Program-made: the position numbers and the translations under genes | Part shown: positions 38,778 to 48,208 of the stretch, in pieces | How positions within the stretch are numbered: the first letter of the stretch is position 1 | Layout: the number at the start of each line of letters is the position of its first letter | Origin: Bifidobacterium imperatoris | GTDB taxonomy: Bacteria > Actinomycetota > Actinomycetes > Actinomycetales > Bifidobacteriaceae | Direction: 5' to 3' | DNA: 52,840 bases | Assembly: GCF_002860405.1 (NCBI RefSeq) | Contig: NZ_NMWV01000004.1 | Coordinates: 1-52,840 of the forward strand | Notes under the pieces: model-generated | The model's input: only the letters and a program-made list of their open reading frames with translations | The model's database searches: none | Told to the model about the DNA's origin: nothing

Positions 38778-40868
38778 TCAGGCGTCAATCCAGCGGACGT
38801 TCTTGGCGTTGCGTTGGATGAAGAGTCGGCGGGGTTCCACTTCGTCGCCCATCAGCATGGAGAAGGTCTCGTCAGCGGCTGCGGCGTCTTCGATGTGCAC
38901 CTGCTTGAGGATGCGGTGTTCAGGGTCCATAGTGGTTTCCCACAGCTCCTGGTAGCTCATCTCGCCCAGACCCTTGTAGCGCTGGATGCCTTCGCCCTTG
39001 GGCAGCTGACGACCAGCGGCCTTGCCTTCGGCGAGCACGCGGTCGCGCTCGGCATCGGTGTAGACGAAGTCGTGCGGGCCCTTGGTCCACTTCAGTCGGT
39101 ACAGCGGCGGCATGGCCACGTACACGTAGCCTGCGGTGATCATCGGGCGCATGTAGCGGAAGAACAGGGTCAGATTCAGCGTGGCGATGTGGGCACCATC
39201 CACATCAGCATCGGCCATGATGATGACCTTGTGATAGCGAACCTTGGAGATGTCGAAGTCCTCACCATAGCCGCCGCCGACCGCGGTGATCAGCGATTCA
39301 ATGGTGTCGGACTTCATCATGCGGTCCAGGCTGGCACGCTCGGTGTTCAAAATCTTGCCTCGAAGCGGCAGAATGGCCTGGGTGATCGGGTTACGGCCCT
39401 GAATGGCGGAGCCACCTGCGGAATCACCCTCCACGATGAACAGCTCGCACTCCTCCGGATTCGAGGACTGGCAGTCCTTGAGCTTATCCGGCATGCCGGC
39501 AGACTCGAAGATGGACTTGCGACGCGTGTTCTCACGAGCCTTCTTCGCGGCCAGACGAGCACGGGAGGCCTCGATGGCCTTCTGAATGATGTTCTTGGCC
39601 TCAGCCGGGTGGGAGTCGAACCAATCGCCGAGCTTGTCGGTCATCACGCGCTGCACGAAGGTCTTGGCTTCGGAGTTGCCGAGCTTGGTCTTGGTCTGGC
39701 CTTCGAACTGCGGGTTGGTGAGCTTGACAGAGATTACGGCGGTCAGGCCTTCGCGCACATCGTCACCGGAGAGGTTCTCGTCCTTGTCTTTGAGGATGCT
39801 CTTCTCGCGTGCGTAACGGTTGACCAGCGAAGTCAGCGCTGCACGGAAGCCTTCCTCGTGGGTGCCGCCTTCGGTGGTGGAAATGGTGTTGGCGAAGGTG
39901 TGCACTGCCTCAGAGTAGGCGGTGGTCCACTGCATAGCCAGTTCGGCGGAGATGCCGAGCTTCAGATCCTCGGCTTCAAAGCTGATGACTTCTTCCTCAA
40001 CCGGGTTGGCCTTGCGGGACTTGACCAGATAATCCACGTAATCCTTGATACCGTTCAGGTACTGGTAGGTCACAGTCTGGTGGGTTTCGCCGGCTTCCGG
40101 CGCATTGTCTCCAGCCACTTCATCGCCGGCCTGATCAGGTTCACGCAGATCGGTCAGGCTGATCTTTAGGCCCTTGTTCAGGAAGGCCATCTGCTGGAAG
40201 CGGGAACGCAACGTTTCGAAGTCGTAGACCGTGGTCTCAAAGATCTTCGGATCGGCCCAGAAGGTCACGGAAGTACCGGTGGACTCGCCTTCAGCCATCG
40301 GCTCACCCTGCTTCAGCGGAGCGGTGGGGTGCTGGTCGATGTAGGTCTGGGTCCAGTGGAAGCCCTGGCGGCGCACTTCGATGTCCACGCGAGTGGAGAG
40401 TGCGTTCACCACGGAGATGCCTACGCCGTGCAGACCACCGGAGACTGCGTAGCCGCCACCGCCGAACTTGCCGCCGGCGTGCAGCTTGGTCATCACGGTT
40501 TCCACACCGGAGACGCCTTCGCCGGGCACTTCGTCAACTGGGATGCCTCGGCCGTCGTCCACCACGCGAATGCCGTTGTCCGGCAGAATGGTGACTTCGA
40601 TATGGCTGGCGTATCCCGCCAAAGCCTCATCGACCGAGTTGTCGACGATCTCGTAGACCAAGTGGTGCAGGCCGCGCGGGCCGGTGGAACCGATGTACAT
40701 ACCCGGGCGGATACGCACGGCCTCCAGGCCTTCCAACACCCTCAGATCAGAGGCCTCATAATGTTCGGGGGCCATGGATTCGTCGAGTTCGCCTTCAGTG
40801 AGTTCCGCATTATTGATATGCTCTGCAGCCGCCTTCAGCTGCTCCTCTTTGCTGGTTTCGTCTGCCAA
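38778..40868 (-). CDS. gyrB: DNA gyrase subunit B
   Basis: ATPase subunit of gyrase. 696 residues from TTG 40868. The GHKL ATPase motifs are intact (VDNSVDEALAG, DDGRGIPVD, GGLHGVGISVVNALS). The TOPRIM site has EGDSAGGSA and DADVDGAHI. The frame is open to ATG 40973, but nothing like a ribosome-binding site precedes that codon. GGAAGGA lies 7 bases before TTG 40868, and the product then starts MADETSKEE, like the MADETNN of GyrA. The start is therefore inferred. It follows dciA. Confidence 0.95.
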   Translation of the reverse strand: MADETSKEEQLKAAAEHINNAELTEGELDESMAPEHYEASDLRVLEGLEAVRIRPGMYIGSTGPRGLHHLVYEIVDNSVDEALAGYASHIEVTILPDNGIRVVDDGRGIPVDEVPGEGVSGVETVMTKLHAGGKFGGGGYAVSGGLHGVGISVVNALSTRVDIEVRRQGFHWTQTYIDQHPTAPLKQGEPMAEGESTGTSVTFWADPKIFETTVYDFETLRSRFQQMAFLNKGLKISLTDLREPDQAGDEVAGDNAPEAGETHQTVTYQYLNGIKDYVDYLVKSRKANPVEEEVISFEAEDLKLGISAELAMQWTTAYSEAVHTFANTISTTEGGTHEEGFRAALTSLVNRYAREKSILKDKDENLSGDDVREGLTAVISVKLTNPQFEGQTKTKLGNSEAKTFVQRVMTDKLGDWFDSHPAEAKNIIQKAIEASRARLAAKKARENTRRKSIFESAGMPDKLKDCQSSNPEECELFIVEGDSAGGSAIQGRNPITQAILPLRGKILNTERASLDRMMKSDTIESLITAVGGGYGEDFDISKVRYHKVIIMADADVDGAHIATLNLTLFFRYMRPMITAGYVYVAMPPLYRLKWTKGPHDFVYTDAERDRVLAEGKAAGRQLPKGEGIQRYKGLGEMSYQELWETTMDPEHRILKQVHIEDAAAADETFSMLMGDEVEPRRLFIQRNAKNVRWIDA

Positions 40869-41033
40869 CAGGCTTCCTTCCGTAACTACCAGGTCAGCCT
40901 TGCAAATCTCGTCTTTTGCAGGGGCGATATGGCTTAAGAAGCCCGTAAAGGGCTCTTCTAGCCTTTTGACCATACTGCATGTGATTTTACTCGTTTAGCA
41001 CGACGAGCGCCATAGCGAGGCTTTTATTGCCTT

Positions 41034-41513
41034 CTACTTTCTTCTGGCCCATTTGCGCGAATATCCCACGGCCGGACCGGTCACGCGTATCTCGTTGATG
41101 GTCAATCCTTTGAGATTGCCGCGGATGGTTTCAGTCAGCTGTGGAATCAGATACGTCAGCTGAGTGGCCCAGACCGTGGATTCGGCACGAATGGTCAGCA
41201 CACCGCCGCTGAAGTCGGCCACAGCTGAATGCGCAGCGACGCCTGGGCCTACTACTTGGTCCCAATGGTTGCGCAACTGCGCCAGTTTCAGGTTCGTACT
41301 CCACACGCCATTGCCGGCGATGGTAGACATCACATTGCCGAGTTCAGCGGGATCGCGCCCGGGTTTACCGAAGTTTTCGATGGCTTCTTCACGTCTCTGC
41401 TGAAGATGCTGACGATCATTCAGCAGTGCTCCACGTCGTGAGATTCGTTCAAAAACTTCGCAGGCCAGCTTGGTCTGGTCAAGATGAAGACGAAAAGCCA
41501 CTGGCGGAATCAT
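41034..41513 (-). CDS. dciA: DciA-type replicative helicase operator (DUF721)
   Basis: 159 residues. DciA loads the replicative helicase DnaB in bacteria that lack DnaC/DnaI. The C-terminal DUF721 KH-like fold spans about 70-150 (WSTNLKLAQLRNHWDQVVGPGVAAHS, LTIRAESTVWATQLTYLIPQLTETIR). A charged N-terminal region precedes it. The ATG overlaps the recF stop in the form ATGA, so translation is coupled. Its place between recF and gyrB is standard in Actinobacteria. Confidence 0.92.
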   Translation of the reverse strand: MIPPVAFRLHLDQTKLACEVFERISRRGALLNDRQHLQQRREEAIENFGKPGRDPAELGNVMSTIAGNGVWSTNLKLAQLRNHWDQVVGPGVAAHSAVADFSGGVLTIRAESTVWATQLTYLIPQLTETIRGNLKGLTINEIRVTGPAVGYSRKWARRK

Positions 41514-42706
41514 GCTCGCACCTGCTGTACCAAATCAGCGAATGGATCTTTGAATGCATCCTTGAGTGCGGCCACATCAATCACATGAGCCTTCTCACCC
41601 AGCATGGTGTGCGCGGATTCCGGCACATCACCTTCGGATGCCACGGTAATCAGCACCTGCTCTTGCTGGGCTGCGAAATCAAGAATCTGGCTGCGGCGGC
41701 TATCGTCCAGCTGGGCGAACACATCATCGAGAATCACAATCGGACGCATGCCCAGCTGCTCTCGAATCACTTGGAACAAGGCCATTTTCAGTGCCAATGC
41801 CATAGTCCACATTTCACCGTTGGACGCAAATTCCTTGGCGGGAATATCGAAGAGTTCCAGGCTGAGATCATCGCGCTGCGGGCCGATAAGATTCACACCG
41901 CGGGCCACTTCTCCGGGGTAGATGCGCTGGAAATGCTCACTGATGGCGTTATGAGGCTCGTCAAAGAGCAGTACTTCGTCGAATGAGGGCACGTAGCTGA
42001 GTGTCACCTGCTCGGTCTCGCCGGCAAGTTCACGATAGATTGCAGCAAATGGTTCGGCGAGCAAATCAATGATGCGCTTGCGCATACGAGTCAAGACAAT
42101 GCCAGCTTCGATGAACTGCCCAGTCCAGATTTCCAGCCCGCTTAAGACAGCGTCTACCGGCTGCCCAGTATTGGAACTGGCATTGAGCTGTTTCAGTAAG
42201 GTGGCACGCTGCTTGGCGATGCGCGTGAACTGCTGCAATGCTTCGGGGTAGCCGCGTTCAAGCAATGCACCGGCTTGATTCAGCAGGGTTCGCCGGGCAG
42301 CTGGATCTCCTGAAACGAGACGCTGGTCCTCGGGTGTGAAGGCCACTGAGGGGATTTGGCCGACGATGTCGCGCAGATAGAGCGATGAACCGGAGTTGAT
42401 GCGGGCTCGATTGGCACCGCGTGCATGAATGGATGCCTCGTAGGTGGTGACTTGGTCGGTATCGTCCGCTGATTCAGCGCCTACCACGTTCGCGCGAATC
42501 GTAGCGGTGGATTGCCCTCGTTCGATAAGAGGCAAGGTGCTGGAGGTGCGGTGGCTGGCTCCGGTAGAGAGGATTTCCACGGCTTCTACCAGATTGGTTT
42601 TACCAAGCCCATTTTTCCCCACTATGAGATTCACGCCTGGTACAAAATCGACCACTACCTGGCTCCAGGAGCGGTAGTGGTCGAGTGCGAGACGCGAAAC
42701 GTACAT
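41510..42706 (-). CDS. recF: recombination mediator RecF
   Basis: SMC-like ATPase that helps load RecA at gaps, 398 residues. Walker A GKNGLGKTN is at about 30-38, after LDHYRSWSQVVVDF. The ABC signature and Walker B lie towards the end (LALKMALFQ, IVILDDVFAQLDDSRRSQIL). It lies 41 bases after dnaN with a weak ribosome-binding site, and overlaps dciA by 4 bases. Confidence 0.96.
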   Translation of the reverse strand: MYVSRLALDHYRSWSQVVVDFVPGVNLIVGKNGLGKTNLVEAVEILSTGASHRTSSTLPLIERGQSTATIRANVVGAESADDTDQVTTYEASIHARGANRARINSGSSLYLRDIVGQIPSVAFTPEDQRLVSGDPAARRTLLNQAGALLERGYPEALQQFTRIAKQRATLLKQLNASSNTGQPVDAVLSGLEIWTGQFIEAGIVLTRMRKRIIDLLAEPFAAIYRELAGETEQVTLSYVPSFDEVLLFDEPHNAISEHFQRIYPGEVARGVNLIGPQRDDLSLELFDIPAKEFASNGEMWTMALALKMALFQVIREQLGMRPIVILDDVFAQLDDSRRSQILDFAAQQEQVLITVASEGDVPESAHTMLGEKAHVIDVAALKDAFKDPFADLVQQVRA

Positions 42707-42747
42707 CAGTATGTGAACGATTTCTTCTTGATATCCGGTCGGTTGCC

Positions 42748-43872
42748 TCAGCTGTTGAAGCGCATCGGCACCAGCAGGTAGCGGTAATCCATCGACTCGT
42801 CGGAGTCGGCTTCCTGCTGACCGTTGAACTCAACCGGCTTGACCGGGGTGGTCATCTTGATGCGGACGAATGGCTCGGCGATGGCGGAAAGGCCTTCCTT
42901 CAAGTAGGAGGGGTTGAATGCCACGGTGATGTCGTCGCCATCCATGTCGATGTCCAAGGTTTCGTTGGCCTGAGCCTCATCAGCGGAACCAGCGGACAGT
43001 GCGACTTCCTGACCGGTGAAGGACATGCGAATCGGAGCGTTGCGTTCGGCAACCAGTGCCACACGGCTGATGGCGTCGAGCAGATCCTGCTTGTTCACCA
43101 CGGCCTGAATCGGGTATTCGTCTGCAAACAGGCGATCGACTGCCGGGAATTCACCATCAATGAGCTGGGAAGTGGAAACACGACCCGCATTCTCGAAGCC
43201 CAGAAGCGTTGGGTTATCGGCATCGAAGTCGAGACGAATATTCTGGTGCTCATCCAGAGAACGAGCCACATCCTTAAGCAGGGAGCCGCGAACCAGCGTG
43301 GTGGTTTCCACGGCCGGGTCCTGCGGAGTCCAAGTGAAGGTGGCGCGAGCCAAACGGAAACGATCGGTGGAGGTCATAACAACCTTGTCGCCTTGGAATT
43401 GCATACGAACACCAGTCAAAACCGGGCGATTTTCTTCGCGAGACACTGCCACGGAAGCCTGATTCACTGCCTGCACGAAAGTCGGGGCATCAACCTGGCC
43501 AAGTGCCGGAGGCACGGTGGGCAAATCCGGGTATTCGGTATCCGGCATGAGCTGCAAAGTGAACGTGGATTTGCCAGCGGTGATGGTCAGCGTGGAATCG
43601 CTGGTGCTCAAGTAGGTCTTCTCGGAGCGCAGCGACTTGGTGATATCTGCTAACAGCTTGCCCAGAACCAGAACGGAACCTGCTTCGTCCACGCCAGCTT
43701 CGATGTGGTGGCGAGCGGAAATCTCGTAGTTGAAGGCTGAGAACTGGAGCGTGCCATCGATGGCTTCGAGGCGAACGCCAGCCAGAATTGGATTGGAGGG
43801 TCGAGCGTCGATGACGCGAGACGTCCAGGCTACGGCATCGGCCAAGGCCGCGGTATCGATTTCGACTTTCAT
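42748..43872 (-). CDS. dnaN: DNA polymerase III beta subunit (sliding clamp)
   Basis: Ring-shaped processivity clamp, 374 residues with three repeated clamp folds. The start MKVEIDTAALADAVAW and the end YRYLLVPMRFNS are typical: the C-terminal P-M-R is part of the protein-binding pocket. AAGGGAAAA precedes the ATG. It is the first gene after the origin on this side. Confidence 0.97.
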   Translation of the reverse strand: MKVEIDTAALADAVAWTSRVIDARPSNPILAGVRLEAIDGTLQFSAFNYEISARHHIEAGVDEAGSVLVLGKLLADITKSLRSEKTYLSTSDSTLTITAGKSTFTLQLMPDTEYPDLPTVPPALGQVDAPTFVQAVNQASVAVSREENRPVLTGVRMQFQGDKVVMTSTDRFRLARATFTWTPQDPAVETTTLVRGSLLKDVARSLDEHQNIRLDFDADNPTLLGFENAGRVSTSQLIDGEFPAVDRLFADEYPIQAVVNKQDLLDAISRVALVAERNAPIRMSFTGQEVALSAGSADEAQANETLDIDMDGDDITVAFNPSYLKEGLSAIAEPFVRIKMTTPVKPVEFNGQQEADSDESMDYRYLLVPMRFNS

Positions 43873-44391
43873 GTGGGTTTTCCCTTCGTCTGAATTTGCT
43901 GAAGAACATTCTAGCCGTTAGGCGGCGAAGTTGATTCGGGTAAAGCTCGGGCAGTTGCTGTGGTGACGATGCTTTTCTAAGTACCCTGTAAGTAATCTAC
44001 ATAATAAGCGCGGTGGATAGTGTGGATAAGTGGGGAAAAGTATTCTGCCGCAACGCGTCGCGAGAGATTTCCAAATGTGGATAACTTCTGCATAACGGTG
44101 GATAAACAGCCGAGTTATCCACAGGATTTTTGATGCTTTTCAGATTTCCACATCAAAACGCGATTTATACACGAGTTTTCCACCGAAAATGAGTGGGTAA
44201 TCCACGAGTTATCCGCAGACTTTACCCACATTTGTGAATAACTATGTGGATAACTTTGATGCTTTTTCGTCAGGCGCACGGCGTGTTGAACCCGAATATC
44301 ATCGAGGAGAATCGATTCTGGAGACCGATTTTGACGTTTTTTCTGATGCCTCTGGAAAAAGTGGCGAAAACGGTCTGTCAAACGGCTTGTG
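43873..44391. other. oriC: oriC core: DnaA-box cluster between dnaA and dnaN
   Basis: 519 bases without a gene. Perfect DnaA boxes (TTATCCACA or its complement) are at 44021-44029, 44076-44084, 44115-44123 and 44245-44253. One-mismatch boxes are at 44097-44105 and 44209-44217, with weaker ones near 44013 and 44194. A T-rich stretch around 44310-44345 is a candidate unwinding element. Confidence 0.88.
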
Positions 44392-45918
44392 TCATTCAGC
44401 GTTATTTTGCTTCAGACGAACAGTGAGCTCCGTAACGTAGGTATAGATCTCCTGCTTCTGCTGCATTTCATCGCTGACACGCGTATATGCGTGCATTACG
44501 GTGGTGTGATCGCGTCCACCGAACACTTCACCGATATCCAGCAAGCTCATACTGGTCATTTCACGGGCAAGATACATGGCAATTTGGCGAGCCAAAGCCA
44601 CATTCTTGGTACGAGAACGGCCAACCAGATCATCAAACGTCAAATGGAAGTACTTGGCCACCTGCCCGATGATGTCCGTGGGCTTGATTTCTACGTCGGT
44701 AGTGAAGAAATCCTGCAACGTTTGCTCGGCAAGAGCACGAGTCACCGGCTGATTGCTCAGTGAAGCCACTGCGGTTACGCGGGTAAGCGCACCTTCCAGC
44801 TCTCGAATGTTCTCCGTAAAACGTTCGGCAATCAAATCCAGCACGTCGCTTGGAATCTTGGAGCCGTTCATTGAGGCGATCATCCTCAAAATGGCGATAC
44901 GGGTCTCCAGATCCGGCGGCTTGACGTCTACGGTCAGACCGGATTCGAAGCGGGAAATCAGTCGAGCTTCAAAGCCCTTCAAGTTCTTCGGCGCCACATC
45001 GGACGCGATGACGATGCGCTTATTCGCCTGATGCAAGGAATTGAACGTATGGAAGAACTGATCCAACGTTGCTTCCTTGCCACCGAGGAACTGAATATCG
45101 TCGATCAGCAGCACATCGACCTGACGGTAACGGCGGTTGAATGCAGCAATCTGGCCTTGGCTTTGGTTCGGGTTCTGCAACGCATCGATGAATTCGTTGG
45201 TGAATTCCTCACTGGTTACATAACGAACCTTCAGATTCGGATCCTTGACCAGCGCATAGTTGCCGATGGCGTTGAGCAAATGGGTTTTGCCCAAACCGGA
45301 TCCGCCATAAATACACAACGGATTGAAGTCCTGGCCCGATCCCTCGGCCACCGCAAGTGCCACGGTACGGGCGAAACGGTTGGAATCGCCAGGCACAAAG
45401 GAATCAAACGTAAAGTTCTTATTGAGATGAGTCTCCGGATCGAGATTCATCTTCTGCCCACCGACCGGATATTGCTGCGGTTCGGAAGCCGGCACCGGCG
45501 AATACTTCGGTTCGGGCTTCGCCACTGGCTCAGGCTGTTTGAGACCATAAGGGTCGCGACCGAACTCGGCGACCGTAGGTGCGCTTTCCCGAGGATACGA
45601 TTCCTTCGGCTGGGCTGTTGCGGCAGGCGCAGGCTTGCTGGGCTTCGGCGCAACCTTGAAAGCCGGGAACATCGTGATGCCGGTCACGGTTTGCAAAGTG
45701 CGCAGCAGTTGCTCATTGAGATTGCCCTGAATGGCCTGCAACGTGTCATTGGACTCCACGCACAGCACAATGGTGGAACCGAATACACCTTCGGGAACCA
45801 CACCTTCGAGCCAACCCTTCTCTCTCGGGGTCAGCGAATTGCTGTGTTTGAGCATGGTGAGCGCATCCGACCAGATGCGGGCTGCCTCGACCGCGGGGTC
45901 GGCAGATGAACCAGCCAT
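44392..45918 (-). CDS. dnaA: chromosomal replication initiator DnaA
   Basis: Binds DnaA boxes and opens the origin. 508 residues. Domain I is at about 1-90, then a Pro/Glu-rich domain II linker to about 165. The AAA+ domain III has Walker A GGSGLGKTHLL and Walker B VDVLLIDDIQFL. Domain IV has the DnaA signature GGRDHTTVMHAY. ATG 45918 is chosen because AGAAGGGG precedes it and MAGSSADP begins the conserved region; the frame is open to 46035. DnaA boxes flank it on both sides, consistent with autoregulation. Confidence 0.97.
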   Translation of the reverse strand: MAGSSADPAVEAARIWSDALTMLKHSNSLTPREKGWLEGVVPEGVFGSTIVLCVESNDTLQAIQGNLNEQLLRTLQTVTGITMFPAFKVAPKPSKPAPAATAQPKESYPRESAPTVAEFGRDPYGLKQPEPVAKPEPKYSPVPASEPQQYPVGGQKMNLDPETHLNKNFTFDSFVPGDSNRFARTVALAVAEGSGQDFNPLCIYGGSGLGKTHLLNAIGNYALVKDPNLKVRYVTSEEFTNEFIDALQNPNQSQGQIAAFNRRYRQVDVLLIDDIQFLGGKEATLDQFFHTFNSLHQANKRIVIASDVAPKNLKGFEARLISRFESGLTVDVKPPDLETRIAILRMIASMNGSKIPSDVLDLIAERFTENIRELEGALTRVTAVASLSNQPVTRALAEQTLQDFFTTDVEIKPTDIIGQVAKYFHLTFDDLVGRSRTKNVALARQIAMYLAREMTSMSLLDIGEVFGGRDHTTVMHAYTRVSDEMQQKQEIYTYVTELTVRLKQNNAE

Positions 45919-46236
45919 AAAGACCCCTTCTTCTTGCTCGTACGTACATGGATACAATAGGTAATGTTTACTACTATCCACGGAAGTTATCCACCGTGTT
46001 GCGTGTTGGAAATGCTGGATTGTGAATAACATCAATGTAATTTGTGGATAACTTTTAGGGCGAAACGGTTGATATTACGCCACTTCTCAGGTCTTCGGCG
46101 TGTTGCGGGCACTGTGTCGAAATGTGAAAACTCGTGCCTTATTTTGACTTGTGACCAGGGTTGAGAGTACGTTGGTATAGCTTGACTCACGTGAGGGCAG
46201 CGCGAAGCGTTGCCAAATAGACCTAGGAGCATTGAT
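45919..46236. other. rpmH-dnaA gap with DnaA boxes and divergent promoters
   Basis: 318 bases without a gene. It holds a perfect DnaA box at 46043-46051, a one-mismatch box at 45987-45995 and weaker ones at 46021-46029 and near 45972. Two promoters must diverge here; TATAGC at 46176-46181 is a possible -10 for rpmH. Confidence 0.75.
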
Positions 46237-46371
46237 ATGAAGAGGACGTTCCAGCCGAACAACCGTCGTCGTCACATGAAGCACGGCTTCCGCCTGCGTA
46301 TGCGCACCCGTTCCGGCCGCGCGGTGATCAACCGCCGTCGCGCCAAGGGCCGCAAGAACCTGTCCGCCTGA
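46237..46371 (+). CDS. rpmH: 50S ribosomal protein L34
   Basis: 44 residues, very basic: it starts [19 protein letters not shown] and ends KGRKNLSA, which is L34 throughout. GGAG at 46226-46229 lies 7 bases before the ATG. First gene of the rightward rpmH-rnpA-yidD-yidC group. Confidence 0.98.
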   Translation: MKRTFQPNNRRRHMKHGFRLRMRTRSGRAVINRRRAKGRKNLSA

Positions 46372-46405
46372 TCGTAGCGATCATTACCACAGCGGCATAG
46401 TCGAG

Positions 46406-46753
46406 GTGGAGAGGCTTCAAAGCCATCGTGATTTTGTCGGCGTATTACAACGTCGGCGAAAAGTCGGTGGCAGAGACATCGTCGTGCATTATCTGGTGCT
46501 CGACGAACAGCATGACGACCAGGCGAATCATCGTCGCCTGGGTTTAGCCGTCTCCAAATCCGTAGGTAAAGCGGTTACCCGTAACACGGTGAAGCGCAGG
46601 TTCCGAGTCCTGGCCAGGATGCATGAGCACCAACTCCCGGAACATTGCGACATTGTGTTGCGCGCCAAGCCGAGCGCAGCTTCCGCTTCGTTTGAGTCCT
46701 TGGACCACCAAATTGCCAAATGCTTTGCTGCCGTGGCGAACAAGGCGAAGTGA
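46406..46753 (+). CDS. rnpA: ribonuclease P protein component
   Basis: Protein cofactor of RNase P, which matures tRNA 5' ends. 115 residues. The conserved RNR-type motif is in [24 protein letters not shown]. The start is GTG 46406 ([10 protein letters not shown]); no ATG is available in frame and the ribosome-binding site is poor. It lies 34 bases after rpmH and 1 base before yidD. Confidence 0.95.
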   Translation: MERLQSHRDFVGVLQRRRKVGGRDIVVHYLVLDEQHDDQANHRRLGLAVSKSVGKAVTRNTVKRRFRVLARMHEHQLPEHCDIVLRAKPSAASASFESLDHQIAKCFAAVANKAK

Positions 46754-46754
46754 T

Positions 46755-47072
46755 ATGTCTACTTCCATCAAGGCGGTGATGATTTGCGGTGTGCGCTGGT
46801 ACCAGCGTCACATTTCCGCGAATACACCGCCTTGTTGTAAGTATTATCCGTCATGCTCAAATTACGCCATTGAGGCTTTCGAACGGTATGGCGCTTTCAA
46901 AGGGGGAGTGCTCGCCGTATTGCGATTGCTTCGTTGCCGGCCGTGGAGTCGCGGGGGAATAGACGACGTGCCGCAACAATATTCAATTTTTTATAGATTT
47001 TCTTGGTCGAAGGCTCATGAGGAACCTCGACTGACACCATTGGCCACGACCCAAGGAGAGGCCCATCGATGA
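46755..47072 (+). CDS. yidD: membrane protein insertion efficiency factor YidD
   Basis: 105 residues. The family core is clear: WYQRHISANTPPCCKYYPSCSNYAIEAFERYGAFKGGVLAVLRLLRC, with the conserved cysteines and PSCS. ATG 46755 comes two bases after the rnpA stop; the longer frame upstream overlaps rnpA and is not used. Its last 4 bases overlap yidC. Confidence 0.94.
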   Translation: MSTSIKAVMICGVRWYQRHISANTPPCCKYYPSCSNYAIEAFERYGAFKGGVLAVLRLLRCRPWSRGGIDDVPQQYSIFYRFSWSKAHEEPRLTPLATTQGEAHR

Positions 47073-48082
47073 CTAATCCAAACCAATTCCTTCTCGATAG
47101 CGGATTCTGGGGATTCTTCTATAAGCTCCTGACTCCGGTCGAGTGGCTCCAGACTTGGATTCTGAAGCTTGTGCATGATTTCTTCGTGCTGCTCGGCATG
47201 AACGAGATCGGCGTTTCATGGGTCCTTGCCATTATCTGCCTGGTGCTGGTGGTGCAGATCTGCATCTTCCCGCTGTTCTACAAGCAGATCAAGTCGATGC
47301 GCAAGATGCAGGCGCTTGCTCCGAAGATGCAGCGCATCCAGAACAAGTACAAGGGCAAGACGGATCAGGCTTCCAAGGAAGCTCAGAGCCGCGAAATGAT
47401 GAAGCTCTATCAGGACAACAACGCCAATCCGGCCGGATCCTGCTTGCCGATGCTGATTCAGGGCCCTGTGTTCATGGCCATGTTCTACACGCTGTCCGCT
47501 ATTCCGTACATCGCCAATGGTGTGCGTAAAGAACCGTTGGGTGCATTCGATGTGGCCACTGCCAAGCAGTTCACCCAGACCGATGTGTTCGGTATCGTTA
47601 GCGTCACTGACAACTTTACTTCCGCCGCTTTCGCAGGCAAGATCGTCATCGGCATCTTCGTGGCGTTGATGTGCTTCTGCCTGTGGTTCGTGCAGTATTT
47701 CAGCATGAAGCGCAATATGGCCGCTGCTTCTATGAACAAACAGGCCGAGTCCATGCAGAAGATGATGCTGTGGATCTTCCCAATCATGTACATCTTCTCG
47801 GGTATCGCCATGCCATTCGCTGTGCTGGTCTACTGGCTGACCAACAACGTTTGCAACTTGATCCGCACGGTCTGGCAGGTCACGTACTTCCCGACTCCGG
47901 GCTCCCCGGCTGCCGAGGATAAGGAGAAGCGTGATCACCGCCGCGAGAACGCTCGCCGCGAAAAGGCTGGTCTGCCTTCTCTGGAAGAAGAGGAGCTGAT
48001 CAAGGCCAAGGAAGCAGCTGAGCATAAGGACAATAAGGGCTATCAGCGAGTCCAGCCTCAGCGTAAGCGCAAGCGCAAGTAA
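47069..48082 (+). CDS. yidC: membrane protein insertase YidC/Oxa1
   Basis: Inserts and folds inner-membrane proteins, with or without SecYEG. 337 residues, the short Oxa1 form. Five membrane segments (about 50-72, 130-150, 195-215, 232-252 and a short one between) surround QIKSMRKMQALAPKMQRIQNKYKG, the cytoplasmic coiled region. The tail is strongly basic (RVQPQRKRKRK), as in ribosome-binding YidC proteins. Translationally coupled to yidD by ATGA. A parS-bearing palindrome follows the stop. Confidence 0.96.
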   Translation: MTNPNQFLLDSGFWGFFYKLLTPVEWLQTWILKLVHDFFVLLGMNEIGVSWVLAIICLVLVVQICIFPLFYKQIKSMRKMQALAPKMQRIQNKYKGKTDQASKEAQSREMMKLYQDNNANPAGSCLPMLIQGPVFMAMFYTLSAIPYIANGVRKEPLGAFDVATAKQFTQTDVFGIVSVTDNFTSAAFAGKIVIGIFVALMCFCLWFVQYFSMKRNMAAASMNKQAESMQKMMLWIFPIMYIFSGIAMPFAVLVYWLTNNVCNLIRTVWQVTYFPTPGSPAAEDKEKRDHRRENARREKAGLPSLEEEELIKAKEAAEHKDNKGYQRVQPQRKRKRK

Positions 48083-48096
48083 AACCATCTGTTGAT

Positions 48097-48136
48097 TGAA
48101 TGTGCTCCATGTTTCACGTGAAACATGGAGCACATT
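48097..48136. repeat. 40-bp perfect palindrome containing a parS site
   Basis: The arms 48097-48116 and 48117-48136 are exact reverse complements. The central 16 bases (48109-48124) are TGTTTCACGTGAAACA, the parS sequence. It starts 15 bases after the yidC stop, so it could also act on the 3' end of that transcript. There is no long U-run. Confidence 0.9.
48109..48124. other. parS: parS site 1
   Basis: Perfect TGTTTCACGTGAAACA, bound by ParB for origin segregation. In the yidC-jag gap. Confidence 0.93.
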
Positions 48137-48208
48137 CGACACTTTGGACCTTGTTCATGGAAACAGGGCCTAGACTTGAAACTTAGCATTTGTTAGAAGG
48201 AGTACCGC

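Noticed and set aside
46186..46195. CTCACGTGAG before rpmH as a fourth parS
   Set aside because: Only the central eight bases match; the outer positions of the 16-bp site are mostly wrong.
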